From assembly GCA_043804635.1 (NCBI GenBank), contig JAZDIU010000091.1:1-13294 (forward strand): a DNA stretch of 13,294 nucleotides. Direction: 5' to 3'. Position 1 is the first letter of the stretch, and each line of letters opens with the position of its first letter. Positions 5,813-13,210 of the stretch are shown here, one piece after another. The position numbers and the translations under genes were made by a program. Under the pieces are notes generated by a model. That model did no database searches, had not been told where the DNA came from, and worked only from the letters and a program-made list of their open reading frames with translations. Origin of the DNA: JAZDIU01 sp043804635. Lineage in GTDB: Bacteria > Chloroflexota > Dehalococcoidia > Dehalococcoidales > UBA2162.

Positions 5813-5834
5813 GATATATTTTCGGAAAACGAAG

Positions 5835-7343
5835 CTACTTTCCCAGGACGTCTTTGAGGACGGTGTTTGCGGCGAGACGACCGGAGTTTAGAGCGAAGCC
5901 GAACATACTGCCAGTAAGGGCGAAGCAATAAGTCTCCGATTGCCAGCCACCGCAGCAGACGCCGGCGCCGTAAAGTCCGGGAATAGCCTTATCTTCTTTG
6001 GTCAGGACTTCCATTTTATGGTTAATCTTGATACCACCGATGGTATCCGGATAGTGTGAGTAGCATCTAAGTGCGTAGAAAGGCGGAGTGCGCAGCGGAA
6101 CCAAGAAGCGGCGGTCTTTGACAAAAATTGCATCGTGGCCGTGTTCGCAGGCAGAGTTGTATTCATCTATCGTTGCTTTCAGGACGGCAGGAGCAACATT
6201 CATCCATTTAGCCATATCAGCCCAGGTATTAGCTATCTTGACGTTTCCTCTCTTAGCTTCTAATTCAAGTTGCCTGGGTAAATCATTCCATCCGCCCTGA
6301 GCATCGGAATAGCCGTAGATTTTATCGCTGTGGACCTGGTGACCTGCCGATAAGTCAGTAAACGTGGTATCTTTTCTTCTTAGCCCAACCAGTGTTCCCT
6401 GAGCACCGGTGAGATTCTCTTTGACGATAAAATCCTTCATTGCTTCGTCGAAGATGGTATAAGACATCTTATCCGGTTGTCTTTCAACAACGTTACCACG
6501 AAGTCCCATATCGAAGACGACACATTCATCACAATAGCGTTCGCCGTTTTTGTTGAGCCACATCATTTCAGGTCTGCGGTTTAGCTGGTTAATGAGTTGA
6601 AGTCCTGGGAAACGGGGACCCCAGGTATGGAGGACGCCCATATTATCAGTATCTGCACCGAGTTCCAGAGCCATTTCCAGTCCATCACCGGTAGTCTCTT
6701 TTAACCCGATGTAGATGGTGTTCTCGCTGTAGGCGGGGTAATATTTCTTCAGTAGTTTCTTGCTGGCGCCGTAACCTCCGGTAGCGATGATAACGCTCTT
6801 GGCATCAACTCTAAGCTCTCCGTCCTTGGTATCGGCGACTATACCGGTCACCTTACCTTTTGCATCAGTCAGCAGCTTCTTTGCTGAAGTATCGCAGAAT
6901 ACTTTTACGCCTAGCTTGTCGCAGTTGTCCATAAGCAGTTTAATAACCGTAGCACCCAAAATGCGGTGGAAGGTGCGGATTTGGTACCTGGGATTCATTG
7001 CCGGGACGAATTCGATATTCAGTCCCTTATCTTCCAGCCAGCGTTCGGTATCTCCCGAAATATCTATGTAAGCTCGCAAAATTCTGGGGTCGATCGTCCA
7101 GTGATGGAAGTCCATTCCTATCTTAAAAAGCTCATCTCTCGGAGCATCTATCATTCTTCGCTTCAGGGCTGGGCTCTCTGCGGCGAAGAAGCCTACTGCC
7201 ATCGCTGAGTGACCACCGACGGCGTGGCGTTTTTCCAGGACGATAACTTTACCGCCTTTTTCAGCGGCTTGCACTGCTGCCGCTAGACCAGCCCCACCTC
7301 CACCAAGGATAACGATATCGGCTTTCAGGGTTGCGGGACTCAT
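5835..7343 (-). CDS. FAD-dependent oxidoreductase, fumarate reductase/KstD-like flavoprotein
   Basis: The 502 residues belong to the FAD_binding_2 family. The dinucleotide site is at the N-terminus (DIVILGGGGAGLAAAVQAAEKG), followed by the acidic residue of VLEKR and GGHSAMA. IIATGGYGA closes the FAD domain. Near the C-terminus, TIGGIKIN and PGLYGAG match the second FAD contact. In fumarate reductases GGVHGANRLGG follows there and supplies the substrate arginine; here the sequence is VCCGGWQSETYCFALTG, with a cysteine pair (C463-C464) and no arginine. The substrate is therefore unlikely to be fumarate and could be a cyclic or aromatic enone. No Tat signal or haem motif is present, so it is cytosolic and needs a separate redox partner. 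The start follows AAGGAGGT. It is transcribed away from the SDR operon. Confidence 0.93.
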   Translation of the reverse strand: MSPATLKADIVILGGGGAGLAAAVQAAEKGGKVIVLEKRHAVGGHSAMAVGFFAAESPALKRRMIDAPRDELFKIGMDFHHWTIDPRILRAYIDISGDTERWLEDKGLNIEFVPAMNPRYQIRTFHRILGATVIKLLMDNCDKLGVKVFCDTSAKKLLTDAKGKVTGIVADTKDGELRVDAKSVIIATGGYGASKKLLKKYYPAYSENTIYIGLKETTGDGLEMALELGADTDNMGVLHTWGPRFPGLQLINQLNRRPEMMWLNKNGERYCDECVVFDMGLRGNVVERQPDKMSYTIFDEAMKDFIVKENLTGAQGTLVGLRRKDTTFTDLSAGHQVHSDKIYGYSDAQGGWNDLPRQLELEAKRGNVKIANTWADMAKWMNVAPAVLKATIDEYNSACEHGHDAIFVKDRRFLVPLRTPPFYALRCYSHYPDTIGGIKINHKMEVLTKEDKAIPGLYGAGVCCGGWQSETYCFALTGSMFGFALNSGRLAANTVLKDVLGK

Positions 7344-7431
7344 AATATGACCTCCTTCGATTTATTGTTTTTTGTTGGGACAGAATTTAGAGTTGGTTAT
7401 TGCCTTATATCAGGCGTTACTTTCGGGCACG

Positions 7432-7460
7432 ATAATATCACTTAGACGTTCGGCTGTCAA
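7432..7460 (-). promoter_or_regulatory. Promoter of the flavoprotein gene
   Basis: On the - strand a perfect TTGACA (7455-7460) is followed, after 17 nt, by TATTAT (7432-7437; five of six matches). Transcription would start near 7425, giving a leader of about 80 nt before the ATG at 7343. Confidence 0.75.
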
Positions 7461-7566
7461 GCTGTTTTGAGCTATTCCTAACTTTAGATTGGTTTTATTT
7501 GGTTAGCGGCAACCTATCCCCTTTATCTGGCTGAATCCACAAACAGAAACCTTTAAAATTTAGTGG

Positions 7567-7595
7567 TTGACAGTCAATTAACTCGGTGATAGGAT
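7567..7595 (+). promoter_or_regulatory. Promoter of the 7634-10176 operon
   Basis: TTGACA (7567-7572), exactly 17 nt, then TAGGAT (7590-7595; four of six matches). Transcription would begin near 7602 and give a leader of about 32 nt that carries AAGGAGGG before the first ATG. Confidence 0.75.
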
Positions 7596-7633
7596 TATTG
7601 CTTGCCATTAACCTAATTTAAGGAGGGTAATTA

Positions 7634-8554
7634 ATGTTCTACGAACATCCATCGTTTAAACGAGAGTTACCACCCCGAGAGAAGCTGGAATCGGCTATCG
7701 TCGTGCTGGAACCAGCAGAATCGAAGCGGCTTATTGCCAAAGCGGTGGCAGTCCTGCCCGAGATGAAGGCGGCGCTTAAAAAGGGCGTGGTGATAATTAG
7801 CTGGGGCGGCACTGATGCTCTGGTGTATGAAGAAATTATGGGTAAGACCATTCCCCATAAGACCGACTATACTTCCGGTGTCATCTCCGAAGGGTATCTC
7901 AACGCTAACCCGGCTCATCCAGAGACAAAGATGATGCCTGCAGTATTGAAAGACGGTAAGATTTGGGAAAACGAACCGGGTGCTAAACCTGCCGATAAAT
8001 ATGTGCATCCCAGCGCCGCACTCAACCAGTTCAAACCGGGCGATGTGTTTATCAAGGGAGCGAACGCTTTGGATGCTAAGGGTGATGTTGGAATTTTGGT
8101 AGCCGCAGATACCGGCGGCAGTATCGCTCAAGCCTGGTTTGCGGTTACCGCACGCGGCGGCTATTACATTTGCCCGGTCGGGCTTGAAAAACTTATCCCA
8201 TCGATAAGTGATGCGTCCCAGAAATGCGGGCTTTTCCATTATAAATATAGCATGGGGATGTCGACTGCGTTAATTCCATTTTCAGACAATGTGCTTGCCG
8301 TTACTGAAATCCAGGCTATACAGGTGCTTAGTGGTGCTAGGGCAACGCACGTTGCTTCCGGCGGTATCGGTGGTTCCGAAGGAGCCGTAGTCCTTGTCAT
8401 AGATGGCGAACCGGCGGTGCTGGAAAAAGCTTTCGAGATTGTAAAGAGTGTTAAGGGAGAACCTCGTCTGCCGCCACCGAGGCGATATGCGATTCCGCCA
8501 CCGGCGTCCCTGGGTTTCAATGCAGAGGCAATTCGAAACCAGCGGGCTCGATAG
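7634..8554 (+). CDS. Conserved-looking protein of unknown function, possible ISOCOT-like fold
   Basis: I do not recognise this 306-residue protein by name. The start follows AAGGAGGG with ideal spacing. It has no signal peptide or membrane segment. Its glycine pattern resembles sugar-isomerase/CoA-transferase-like (ISOCOT) folds such as NagB, DeoR-type sensors and eIF2B. Near residues 31-70 a helix is followed by KKGVVIISWGGTDALVYEEI, recalling the 'dG-x-x-i-x-x-x-GsT' strand and loop. Near 136-190, DVFIKGANALDAKGDVGIL and then GGSIAQA lead to YYICPVGLEKLI, recalling 'GADAi-x-x-nG-x-v-x-x-x-GT ... p-v-x-v-x-x-x-x-eK'. A glycine-rich ASGGIGGSEGAVVLVI (241-256) lies further on, and a proline-rich tail ends the protein. 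It is first in an operon with two SDR genes, so a sensor, isomerase or acyl-handling role in the same pathway is possible. The fold is inferred by eye. Confidence 0.88.
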   Translation: MFYEHPSFKRELPPREKLESAIVVLEPAESKRLIAKAVAVLPEMKAALKKGVVIISWGGTDALVYEEIMGKTIPHKTDYTSGVISEGYLNANPAHPETKMMPAVLKDGKIWENEPGAKPADKYVHPSAALNQFKPGDVFIKGANALDAKGDVGILVAADTGGSIAQAWFAVTARGGYYICPVGLEKLIPSISDASQKCGLFHYKYSMGMSTALIPFSDNVLAVTEIQAIQVLSGARATHVASGGIGGSEGAVVLVIDGEPAVLEKAFEIVKSVKGEPRLPPPRRYAIPPPASLGFNAEAIRNQRAR

Positions 8555-8602
8555 CTCACTGGAAAGAGATGCAATCCTGAATTCGTCTAAGAGGGGGTAA
8601 TT

Positions 8603-9421
8603 ATGTTAGAAAAGCTGGCTCTAAATGATAGGGTAGCCGTGATTACTGGTGGTGGTGGGGGACTGGGGACGGCAATCGCACTGGCGATGTCAGAAGCCGG
8701 AGCGAAAATCGTAATTACCGATTTTCGCCCTGAAGACGGCGAAAGAGCTGTGGCGAAAGTGGTTAGTGCTGGGGGAAAAGCAATTTTTCTTCCCGCCGAT
8801 GTAACCAAATCGGATCAAATTAACGATATGATGGCTAAAGCCATTCGCCAGTGGGGGAAGGTGGATATTTTAGTCAACGGCGCTGGCATCGTCCGCGAGG
8901 AGAAGCGGGGATTTATCTGGGAGATAAGCGACGCCGAGTGGCACCGGGGCATCGATACTAATCTGACCGGTGCTTTTTACTGCTCGCGGGCAGTGTCTAA
9001 GCATATGACGGAGAGGAAATACGGCAAGATAATCAATATTGCCTCCGGTTTTGGTATGAGAGGCCGCCGCAACAGTTTTATGTATAACACCGCTAAGGCT
9101 GGGGTAATTCTTTTGACGATGTCTCTGGCGTTAACGTTGTCCCGCGATGGCATCCGCTCCAATGTGATTGCTCCCGGCCTCTTTGAGACCTGGGGAGACC
9201 GTGAGCGGTATAGAACGCTCTCGCCCTTCATTCCGATGGGTCGCGTCGGCGACCCGGTGGAAATGGGCTCCCTAGCAGTCTATCTGGCTTCCGAGGCTTC
9301 GGACTATGTCACCGGTGAAATATTCTCTATCGACGGCGGAGCACTGTATGCTGGTTTTGCTCCAGTTGATTATGCTCCGATTATTCCACTAGAAAAGCCG
9401 AGTCGGGGAGGTGCCAAATGA
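8603..9421 (+). CDS. Short-chain dehydrogenase/reductase (canonical, NAD-type)
   Basis: The 272 residues are a classical SDR. The cofactor loop is TGGGGGLG (15-22), and an aspartate ends the second strand (ITD, D40), which normally selects NAD(H) over NADP(H). The NNAG equivalent is NGAG (92-95). The complete catalytic tetrad is N120, S148, Y161 and K165 (Y-N-T-A-K). The conserved PG (191-192) and a C-terminal DGG are present. It should oxidise a hydroxyl group or reduce a ketone. About 25 residues run beyond the usual DGG end. The substrate cannot be read from the sequence. A ribosome site (GAGGGGG, 8591-8597) sits 5 nt before the ATG. It is the second gene of the operon, and its stop overlaps the next start (ATGA at 9418). 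Confidence 0.95.
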   Translation: MLEKLALNDRVAVITGGGGGLGTAIALAMSEAGAKIVITDFRPEDGERAVAKVVSAGGKAIFLPADVTKSDQINDMMAKAIRQWGKVDILVNGAGIVREEKRGFIWEISDAEWHRGIDTNLTGAFYCSRAVSKHMTERKYGKIINIASGFGMRGRRNSFMYNTAKAGVILLTMSLALTLSRDGIRSNVIAPGLFETWGDRERYRTLSPFIPMGRVGDPVEMGSLAVYLASEASDYVTGEIFSIDGGALYAGFAPVDYAPIIPLEKPSRGGAK

Positions 9422-10176
9422 TTCCTAAAGGATTTAACTTAACAGGTAAGACAGCGGTGGTCGGTGGTGTTGGGCGGAGCTGGCAAAAAGAATTAGCTTC
9501 GTATCTGGCTGAGGCTGGAGCGGACGTAGCGGTATTTGGTCCGGATGAAAAGCAAATGTCTGCCGCTGCTCAGGCAGTGCGAGGCTTCGGACGGAAAGCG
9601 ATGACGGTACCGACTAATGTCACCAGCTACCGGGAAGTAGTGAAGATGATGGATACCATTCTGGGCAAGTGGCAAAAGATAGATATTCTGGTGAATAGTT
9701 ACGACCTCCAGTTTGCCAAACCACTATCAGAGATGACGGTTTCAGAATGGAATGAGGTAATCGCCACAAACCAGACAGCCGTATTTATGTGCACCAAAAC
9801 TATCGGCCAGCATATGCTGAAGAATAAAGAAGGTAAGATAATCACTATCACCTCTGGGTTGGGTGAGCGTGGGCTACCTAATGGCACGGCTTACTGCACC
9901 AGTAAAGGTGGCATCATTCAGTTCACCCGGGCTCTGGCTCAAGAGTGGGCGCGCCAGAACGTGCGGGTGAACAATATTGCTCTAGGTTGGATGGAGAAAG
10001 GGGCTGAAGCCAAGGAAGGGGAGTCGCGGAACCACCTGACCCATTACATCACGTTGGGACGTCTCGGTAAGCCCGATGATTTAGCTGCCGCTTTGGTTTA
10101 TTTAGCTTCCGATGCTTCCAGCTATGTCACCGGTTCTACTTTCTATATCACCGGCGGCATGATGGCACACGGATAA
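9418..10176 (+). CDS. SDR-family protein with degenerate cofactor loop
   Basis: The 252 residues align with the upstream SDR along their length. The catalytic residues are kept: N118, S146, Y159 and K163, and so are a C-terminal TGG and the TG of SYVTGS. The Rossmann loop is not: TGxxxGxG is replaced by GGVGRSWQ (16-23), so the second and third glycines are Ser and Gln. The acidic residue that ends strand two is a glycine (G41), and NNAG is NSYD (93-96). It may bind a cofactor weakly or in another way, or act as the non-catalytic partner of the upstream SDR in a mixed oligomer. The ATGA overlap makes equimolar, coupled translation likely. The domain composition otherwise resembles FabG/gluconate dehydrogenase-like SDRs. 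Confidence 0.92.
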   Translation: MIPKGFNLTGKTAVVGGVGRSWQKELASYLAEAGADVAVFGPDEKQMSAAAQAVRGFGRKAMTVPTNVTSYREVVKMMDTILGKWQKIDILVNSYDLQFAKPLSEMTVSEWNEVIATNQTAVFMCTKTIGQHMLKNKEGKIITITSGLGERGLPNGTAYCTSKGGIIQFTRALAQEWARQNVRVNNIALGWMEKGAEAKEGESRNHLTHYITLGRLGKPDDLAAALVYLASDASSYVTGSTFYITGGMMAHG

Positions 10177-10267
10177 TCGGTCTAATCACTATTTAGCCGG
10201 CGGAAAGTTTGGGGACTATCTTTAAGCCCTCAAGGAAGCGAGCCAGCGATAATAGCGAAAGGGTGCT

Positions 10268-11515
10268 CTAGGGTCGTTTGCCCAACTTCTTATTCAAATA
10301 ATCTACGAAGATGGTGCACTCTGCTCGGTAGTTCCTTTTCGATGGTGTCGGTGCTCCCCAGCCATCGTATCTCCTGTCCATTATTGCTGCCGCCGGCTGA
10401 CCTTCATTGGGGGGACATCCCTGCACCCATATGCCTTGGTCGCGGAACTCCTTAACGCACTCGCCAAAGAGGATAAGGTCTCGTGGTTTGACGCCTTTGG
10501 GCGGCCTGGCGTTACGACCGAGAACGATTGTCATCCCGGCATTTTTCTCATACTCATTCAGCGATTTTAGTCTCTCCAGATTATATGCTAATACACCTTC
10601 ACAATACGTACAGGCGTCTTTGGCAATAACCTTAAATTCCGGGTATTGACTCCATCCATCCATATATGGCACCCGAAGTTTCTTGAATACTTCTTTTATC
10701 TTTCTGCCTCGAATCTCGATATCTTCCTCTTTATACTTGCCGATATTTCGTTCCCGAATCGCTTCGAAGGAAGGTACCTTGGTAATGTCCAGGCCGGTCA
10801 TTCGGCAGCAGGTAGCGTCCACTGCCACCGGGTCTCTTCCGGCGACAACGCAGCCGAAGTCGGTCGGGATGCCGGCAAGGGGGCCATAGCCTTCTCCCGG
10901 ACGAATCATATCCACTATCTGAAGGTCTGCCCTCATAATAGACCACAAATCCATCATACCGTATCCAAGGTCGGTCAGATGCATTTGCCCGTGGACCGGA
11001 CCCTGAACAATCCCCTTCATATTTTTTAGGGCGCAAGTGTAGACCATACTGACGTGCGTCTTGAAAATAGGCAGATTCACAATATGGTCGGCTTCTACTA
11101 AAAACCTGGGCAGAAGTAAGAACTCTAAAGCCGACCGATGGTCACGGATTGGGACCTTTATCAGGTCTTTCTCTTCCTTAATGTCAATGACTTTATCCAC
11201 GCTGGCATCTTCGGCGGCTTTTTTCTGACCGTTTCCTTCCATATTTTTTATCGAACTAACGACGCCGCCGGTGGATTCAGCCATAATAATCTCTTTAGGT
11301 TGGGCTTTACGCAGCTCCTTGATGACGGCACCGACCATTGCCGGACTGGTGTCCGCGCCACGCTCCGATGGGTATCCGCCGATAGCATTGGGCTTGACGA
11401 CCACAGTCGAACCGGGCTTTATTAAAGCGGTAACACCACCCAGTAGAGAAAGGGCTTCCTCTACCATTTTTTCTGCGTTTGTCCCCTTAACTATAGAGAC
11501 GACTGATTTCGTCAT
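10268..11515 (-). CDS. DUF362-domain protein with C-terminal cysteine motifs
   Basis: The 415-residue product carries the DUF362 signatures: VVVKPN (38-43), DTSPAMVGAVIKEL, IIMAEST, ADHIVNLPIFKTH (142-154), ALKNMKG and a GRDPVAVDATCC segment (226-237). No function is established for the family; many members occur with iron-sulfur modules in anaerobes. The last third holds cysteines C302 and C305 (ACTYCEG), C352 (FGEC) and C367 (GCPPNEG). The spacing is not that of a standard 2x[4Fe-4S] ferredoxin, yet four conserved-looking cysteines could bind one cluster. There is no signal peptide. The start follows GGGAGGT, 7 nt away. It is convergent with the SDR operon (91-nt gap without a clear terminator) and divergent from the creatininase-like gene. 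Confidence 0.9.
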   Translation of the reverse strand: MTKSVVSIVKGTNAEKMVEEALSLLGGVTALIKPGSTVVVKPNAIGGYPSERGADTSPAMVGAVIKELRKAQPKEIIMAESTGGVVSSIKNMEGNGQKKAAEDASVDKVIDIKEEKDLIKVPIRDHRSALEFLLLPRFLVEADHIVNLPIFKTHVSMVYTCALKNMKGIVQGPVHGQMHLTDLGYGMMDLWSIMRADLQIVDMIRPGEGYGPLAGIPTDFGCVVAGRDPVAVDATCCRMTGLDITKVPSFEAIRERNIGKYKEEDIEIRGRKIKEVFKKLRVPYMDGWSQYPEFKVIAKDACTYCEGVLAYNLERLKSLNEYEKNAGMTIVLGRNARPPKGVKPRDLILFGECVKEFRDQGIWVQGCPPNEGQPAAAIMDRRYDGWGAPTPSKRNYRAECTIFVDYLNKKLGKRP

Positions 11516-11721
11516 AATTTAACCTCCCGACTATTTTAGAACTCCACCGAAAATCGCTAGAAGTCTTGGACGTAGACGATTATACACTTGGTGGTTGGTT
11601 ATAGACAAGACGTTGAGAGAAGTGCTCATTGCCGGAATTATCGTCCGTGGGAAGTAATGTGTTGCTTATGCTTTGGTATAGGGAATATAATCAGTGCACA
11701 TTGGTTTGAAAGGAGAATCAA
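11516..11721. promoter_or_regulatory. Divergent promoter region with two TATAAT boxes
   Basis: For the + gene, TTGCTT (11662-11667), 18 nt, then a perfect TATAAT (11686-11691) leads to a start near 11698 and an AAAGGAG ribosome site (11709-11715). For the - gene, TTGTCT (11603-11608), 18 nt, then a perfect TATAAT (11579-11584) leads to a start near 11572. The two -35 boxes are about 53 nt apart. No obvious operator dyad is visible between them. Confidence 0.6.
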
Positions 11722-12789
11722 ATGAGAGTAACGCCGCAATTTGGGAAAAACGCTATAGGCGATTTGAAGAAGAAAATATGGAAAGCCACCGATGAGGAAA
11801 TAGACAAGATACTGAAAGATTATGGTGTACCATCCGCCGGAGAGATGGATAAACCGGGTTCTTACGTTCAGACTACTTTACCCGGAAAACAAAGAGAAAA
11901 ACAGGCGAAAAACGATATTGTTTTGATTCCATTGGGTTCCACGGAACTGCATGGTGACCACAGCGTATTGGCCCAGGACACTCTACAGGTGACCAGAATT
12001 TGCGAAGCAGTACGCAGATATACCGCCAAGAAGGGAAGGGAAGTATCCATCGCTTTGCCTCCCTGGATTTACGGTAACCATCCCAAGCACCACGCCGGAA
12101 TGATCGGTACCATGCCGATTAGCCAGAGCACACTGATGCGGCTACTGACAGATGTAATGTTTGGTCTCTGGGCTCAGGGATTAAGGAAGTTTATCTTTAT
12201 CAACAATCATTCCCAGCACTGGGTAATCGTTTCTGCTATGGATGAGTTTGGGTTCAGATATCCTGAGCTTCCTTTTTTCTCTGTTATTTTCGATTGGTGC
12301 TCCGCTGTCTCCGAGTTTTTTGATAAAGGAGTGTGTTTCGACGAAGATTTTATTCACGCCGATGAAGCTGAAACTTCGTTAATCTGGCTCTTAGCTCCCG
12401 AAATGGTTGACATAAAGAAGGCTGTAAATACAAAACCCAGGGGGTATTTACCCGAAGGACATTTTAAAAAATCGGCAAACCAGCCAGCCCACTCGCCAAA
12501 TCTCGGGTATAGCGTTAGGAATAACGTTCCGCTCGAATTTATTGCCACACCCGAAGGAGTGGTCGGTTCATCAACCAAAGCCTCGCCTGAAAAGGCGAAG
12601 AGACCGGTAGCCGCCGCCCTGCGATACCTGACCTTACTCATTGACGATATTTTAAAGACCTTTCCCCCCGGGGCATTGCCACCGATTGAAGAAGTAACAC
12701 TTTTCAAGAAGAATGAAATAGAAGGGTATCTCAAGAAGCCGGGAGAACCGGGATATAAGAACTCTTACCGCCTGTGGAGACCGTATTGA
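11722..12789 (+). CDS. Creatininase-family metal-dependent hydrolase, 3-dehydro-scyllo-inosose hydrolase-like
   Basis: The 355 residues carry all creatininase-fold motifs. PLGSTELHGDH supplies E75 and H77, and D86 lies 11 residues after E75, as in the metal site of creatininase. GNHPKHHAGMIGT follows (usual H-x-x-FPGT region), then FINNHSQH (H163), which replaces NGHGGN, and HADEAET (212-218), which replaces HAGExET. The enzyme should bind two metal ions and hydrolyse a C-N or C-C bond. The 60-residue N-terminal extension (IWKATDEEIDKIL, then KPGSYVQTTLP) and the ending with EKAKRPVAAALRYLT resemble the long form described as 3-dehydro-scyllo-inosose hydrolase; this is from memory and uncertain. 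The start follows AAAGGAG, 6 nt away. A 7-bp AT-rich hairpin over the stop codon lacks a T-run. Confidence 0.9.
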   Translation: MRVTPQFGKNAIGDLKKKIWKATDEEIDKILKDYGVPSAGEMDKPGSYVQTTLPGKQREKQAKNDIVLIPLGSTELHGDHSVLAQDTLQVTRICEAVRRYTAKKGREVSIALPPWIYGNHPKHHAGMIGTMPISQSTLMRLLTDVMFGLWAQGLRKFIFINNHSQHWVIVSAMDEFGFRYPELPFFSVIFDWCSAVSEFFDKGVCFDEDFIHADEAETSLIWLLAPEMVDIKKAVNTKPRGYLPEGHFKKSANQPAHSPNLGYSVRNNVPLEFIATPEGVVGSSTKASPEKAKRPVAAALRYLTLLIDDILKTFPPGALPPIEEVTLFKKNEIEGYLKKPGEPGYKNSYRLWRPY

Positions 12790-13210
12790 ATCGAAAGAAA
12801 TTCGATTAGTGTGCAGGCTGGTTGTATAAGAGTGACTTTGGTGGAGCTGGGGTAACAATAGGTAGAACTTTCACCACTATGTTTACTCTAGTCTACTAAA
12901 TTTGCATGTTTCAAGTCCAGTGGCCCCGGGAGGGTGGTATGGTTACATTATCACGGATTATGACTGGACGGGTAGTCGAGCAGATTCTAACCTTACCTTA
13001 AACAACGGTTGGGTTGGCTAAAATCTTAGGCTGGCAAAAGTGGTGTGCCAAGAGTACTGACCAAACGAACCCCAAAGGTCAAAGACGAGTAGTCCGGAGA
13101 GAAAAAGTAGTACTCAACCGCAATGAAAGACAGCGTGCCCGGATCGACCATTGAAACTAGCACCCATCTAGGAGACCGCTGTCATGGGGTTATTTAGCGC
13201 GGCCAGTTAG
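12790..13210. other. Non-coding or decayed stretch
   Basis: No convincing gene, RNA gene or terminator is visible in these 421 nt. Stop codons are frequent in all six frames. One frame shows GGGAGGG (12928-12934) before ATG 12939 and 20 codons to a TAA. After that stop the same frame stays open for 50 codons (13002-13151), rich in Lys and Arg. This may be a decayed gene but could equally be chance. Confidence 0.5.

Larger units (their letters stand above)
5350..5834. other. Repeat-rich non-coding gap between two - strand genes
   Basis: These 485 nt separate dnaG from the flavoprotein gene, both on the - strand. I see no gene. From the dnaG side the gap holds the candidate promoter, an A-rich stretch with short ATCAAA-like direct repeats (about 5430-5452), two inverted-repeat pairs (5499-5544 and 5574-5614), a 23-bp tandem duplication (5648-5693), a CCCCTCTCC hairpin (5751-5774) and the flavoprotein terminator (5785-5812). 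A 76-codon open stretch on the - strand at 5698-5928 runs through these palindromes into the flavoprotein gene and is not credible. Confidence 0.7.
7344..7633. other. Divergent intergenic region
   Basis: The 290 nt separate the flavoprotein gene (-) from the three-gene operon (+). They hold one promoter for each side, with about 106 nt between the two -35 boxes. I see no clear palindromic operator between them; short CTAAC/GTTAG arms (around 7478-7506) are too weak to call. Confidence 0.7.

Noticed and set aside
5698..5928. 76-codon - strand open stretch
   Set aside because: It runs through the terminator and the CCCCTCTCC palindrome and overlaps the flavoprotein gene in another frame.
10177..10267. 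Terminator between the convergent SDR operon and DUF362 gene
   Set aside because: I found no stem of useful length followed by a T-run in these 91 nt on either strand.
12789..12807. AATCGAA/TTCGATT hairpin as terminator of the hydrolase gene
   Set aside because: The stem is short and AT-rich and is followed by AGTGTGC, not a T-run.
12905..12925. tRNA T-arm-like GTTTCAAGTCC
   Set aside because: The flanking bases do not form the 5-bp T-stem and no acceptor or anticodon stem can be built around it.
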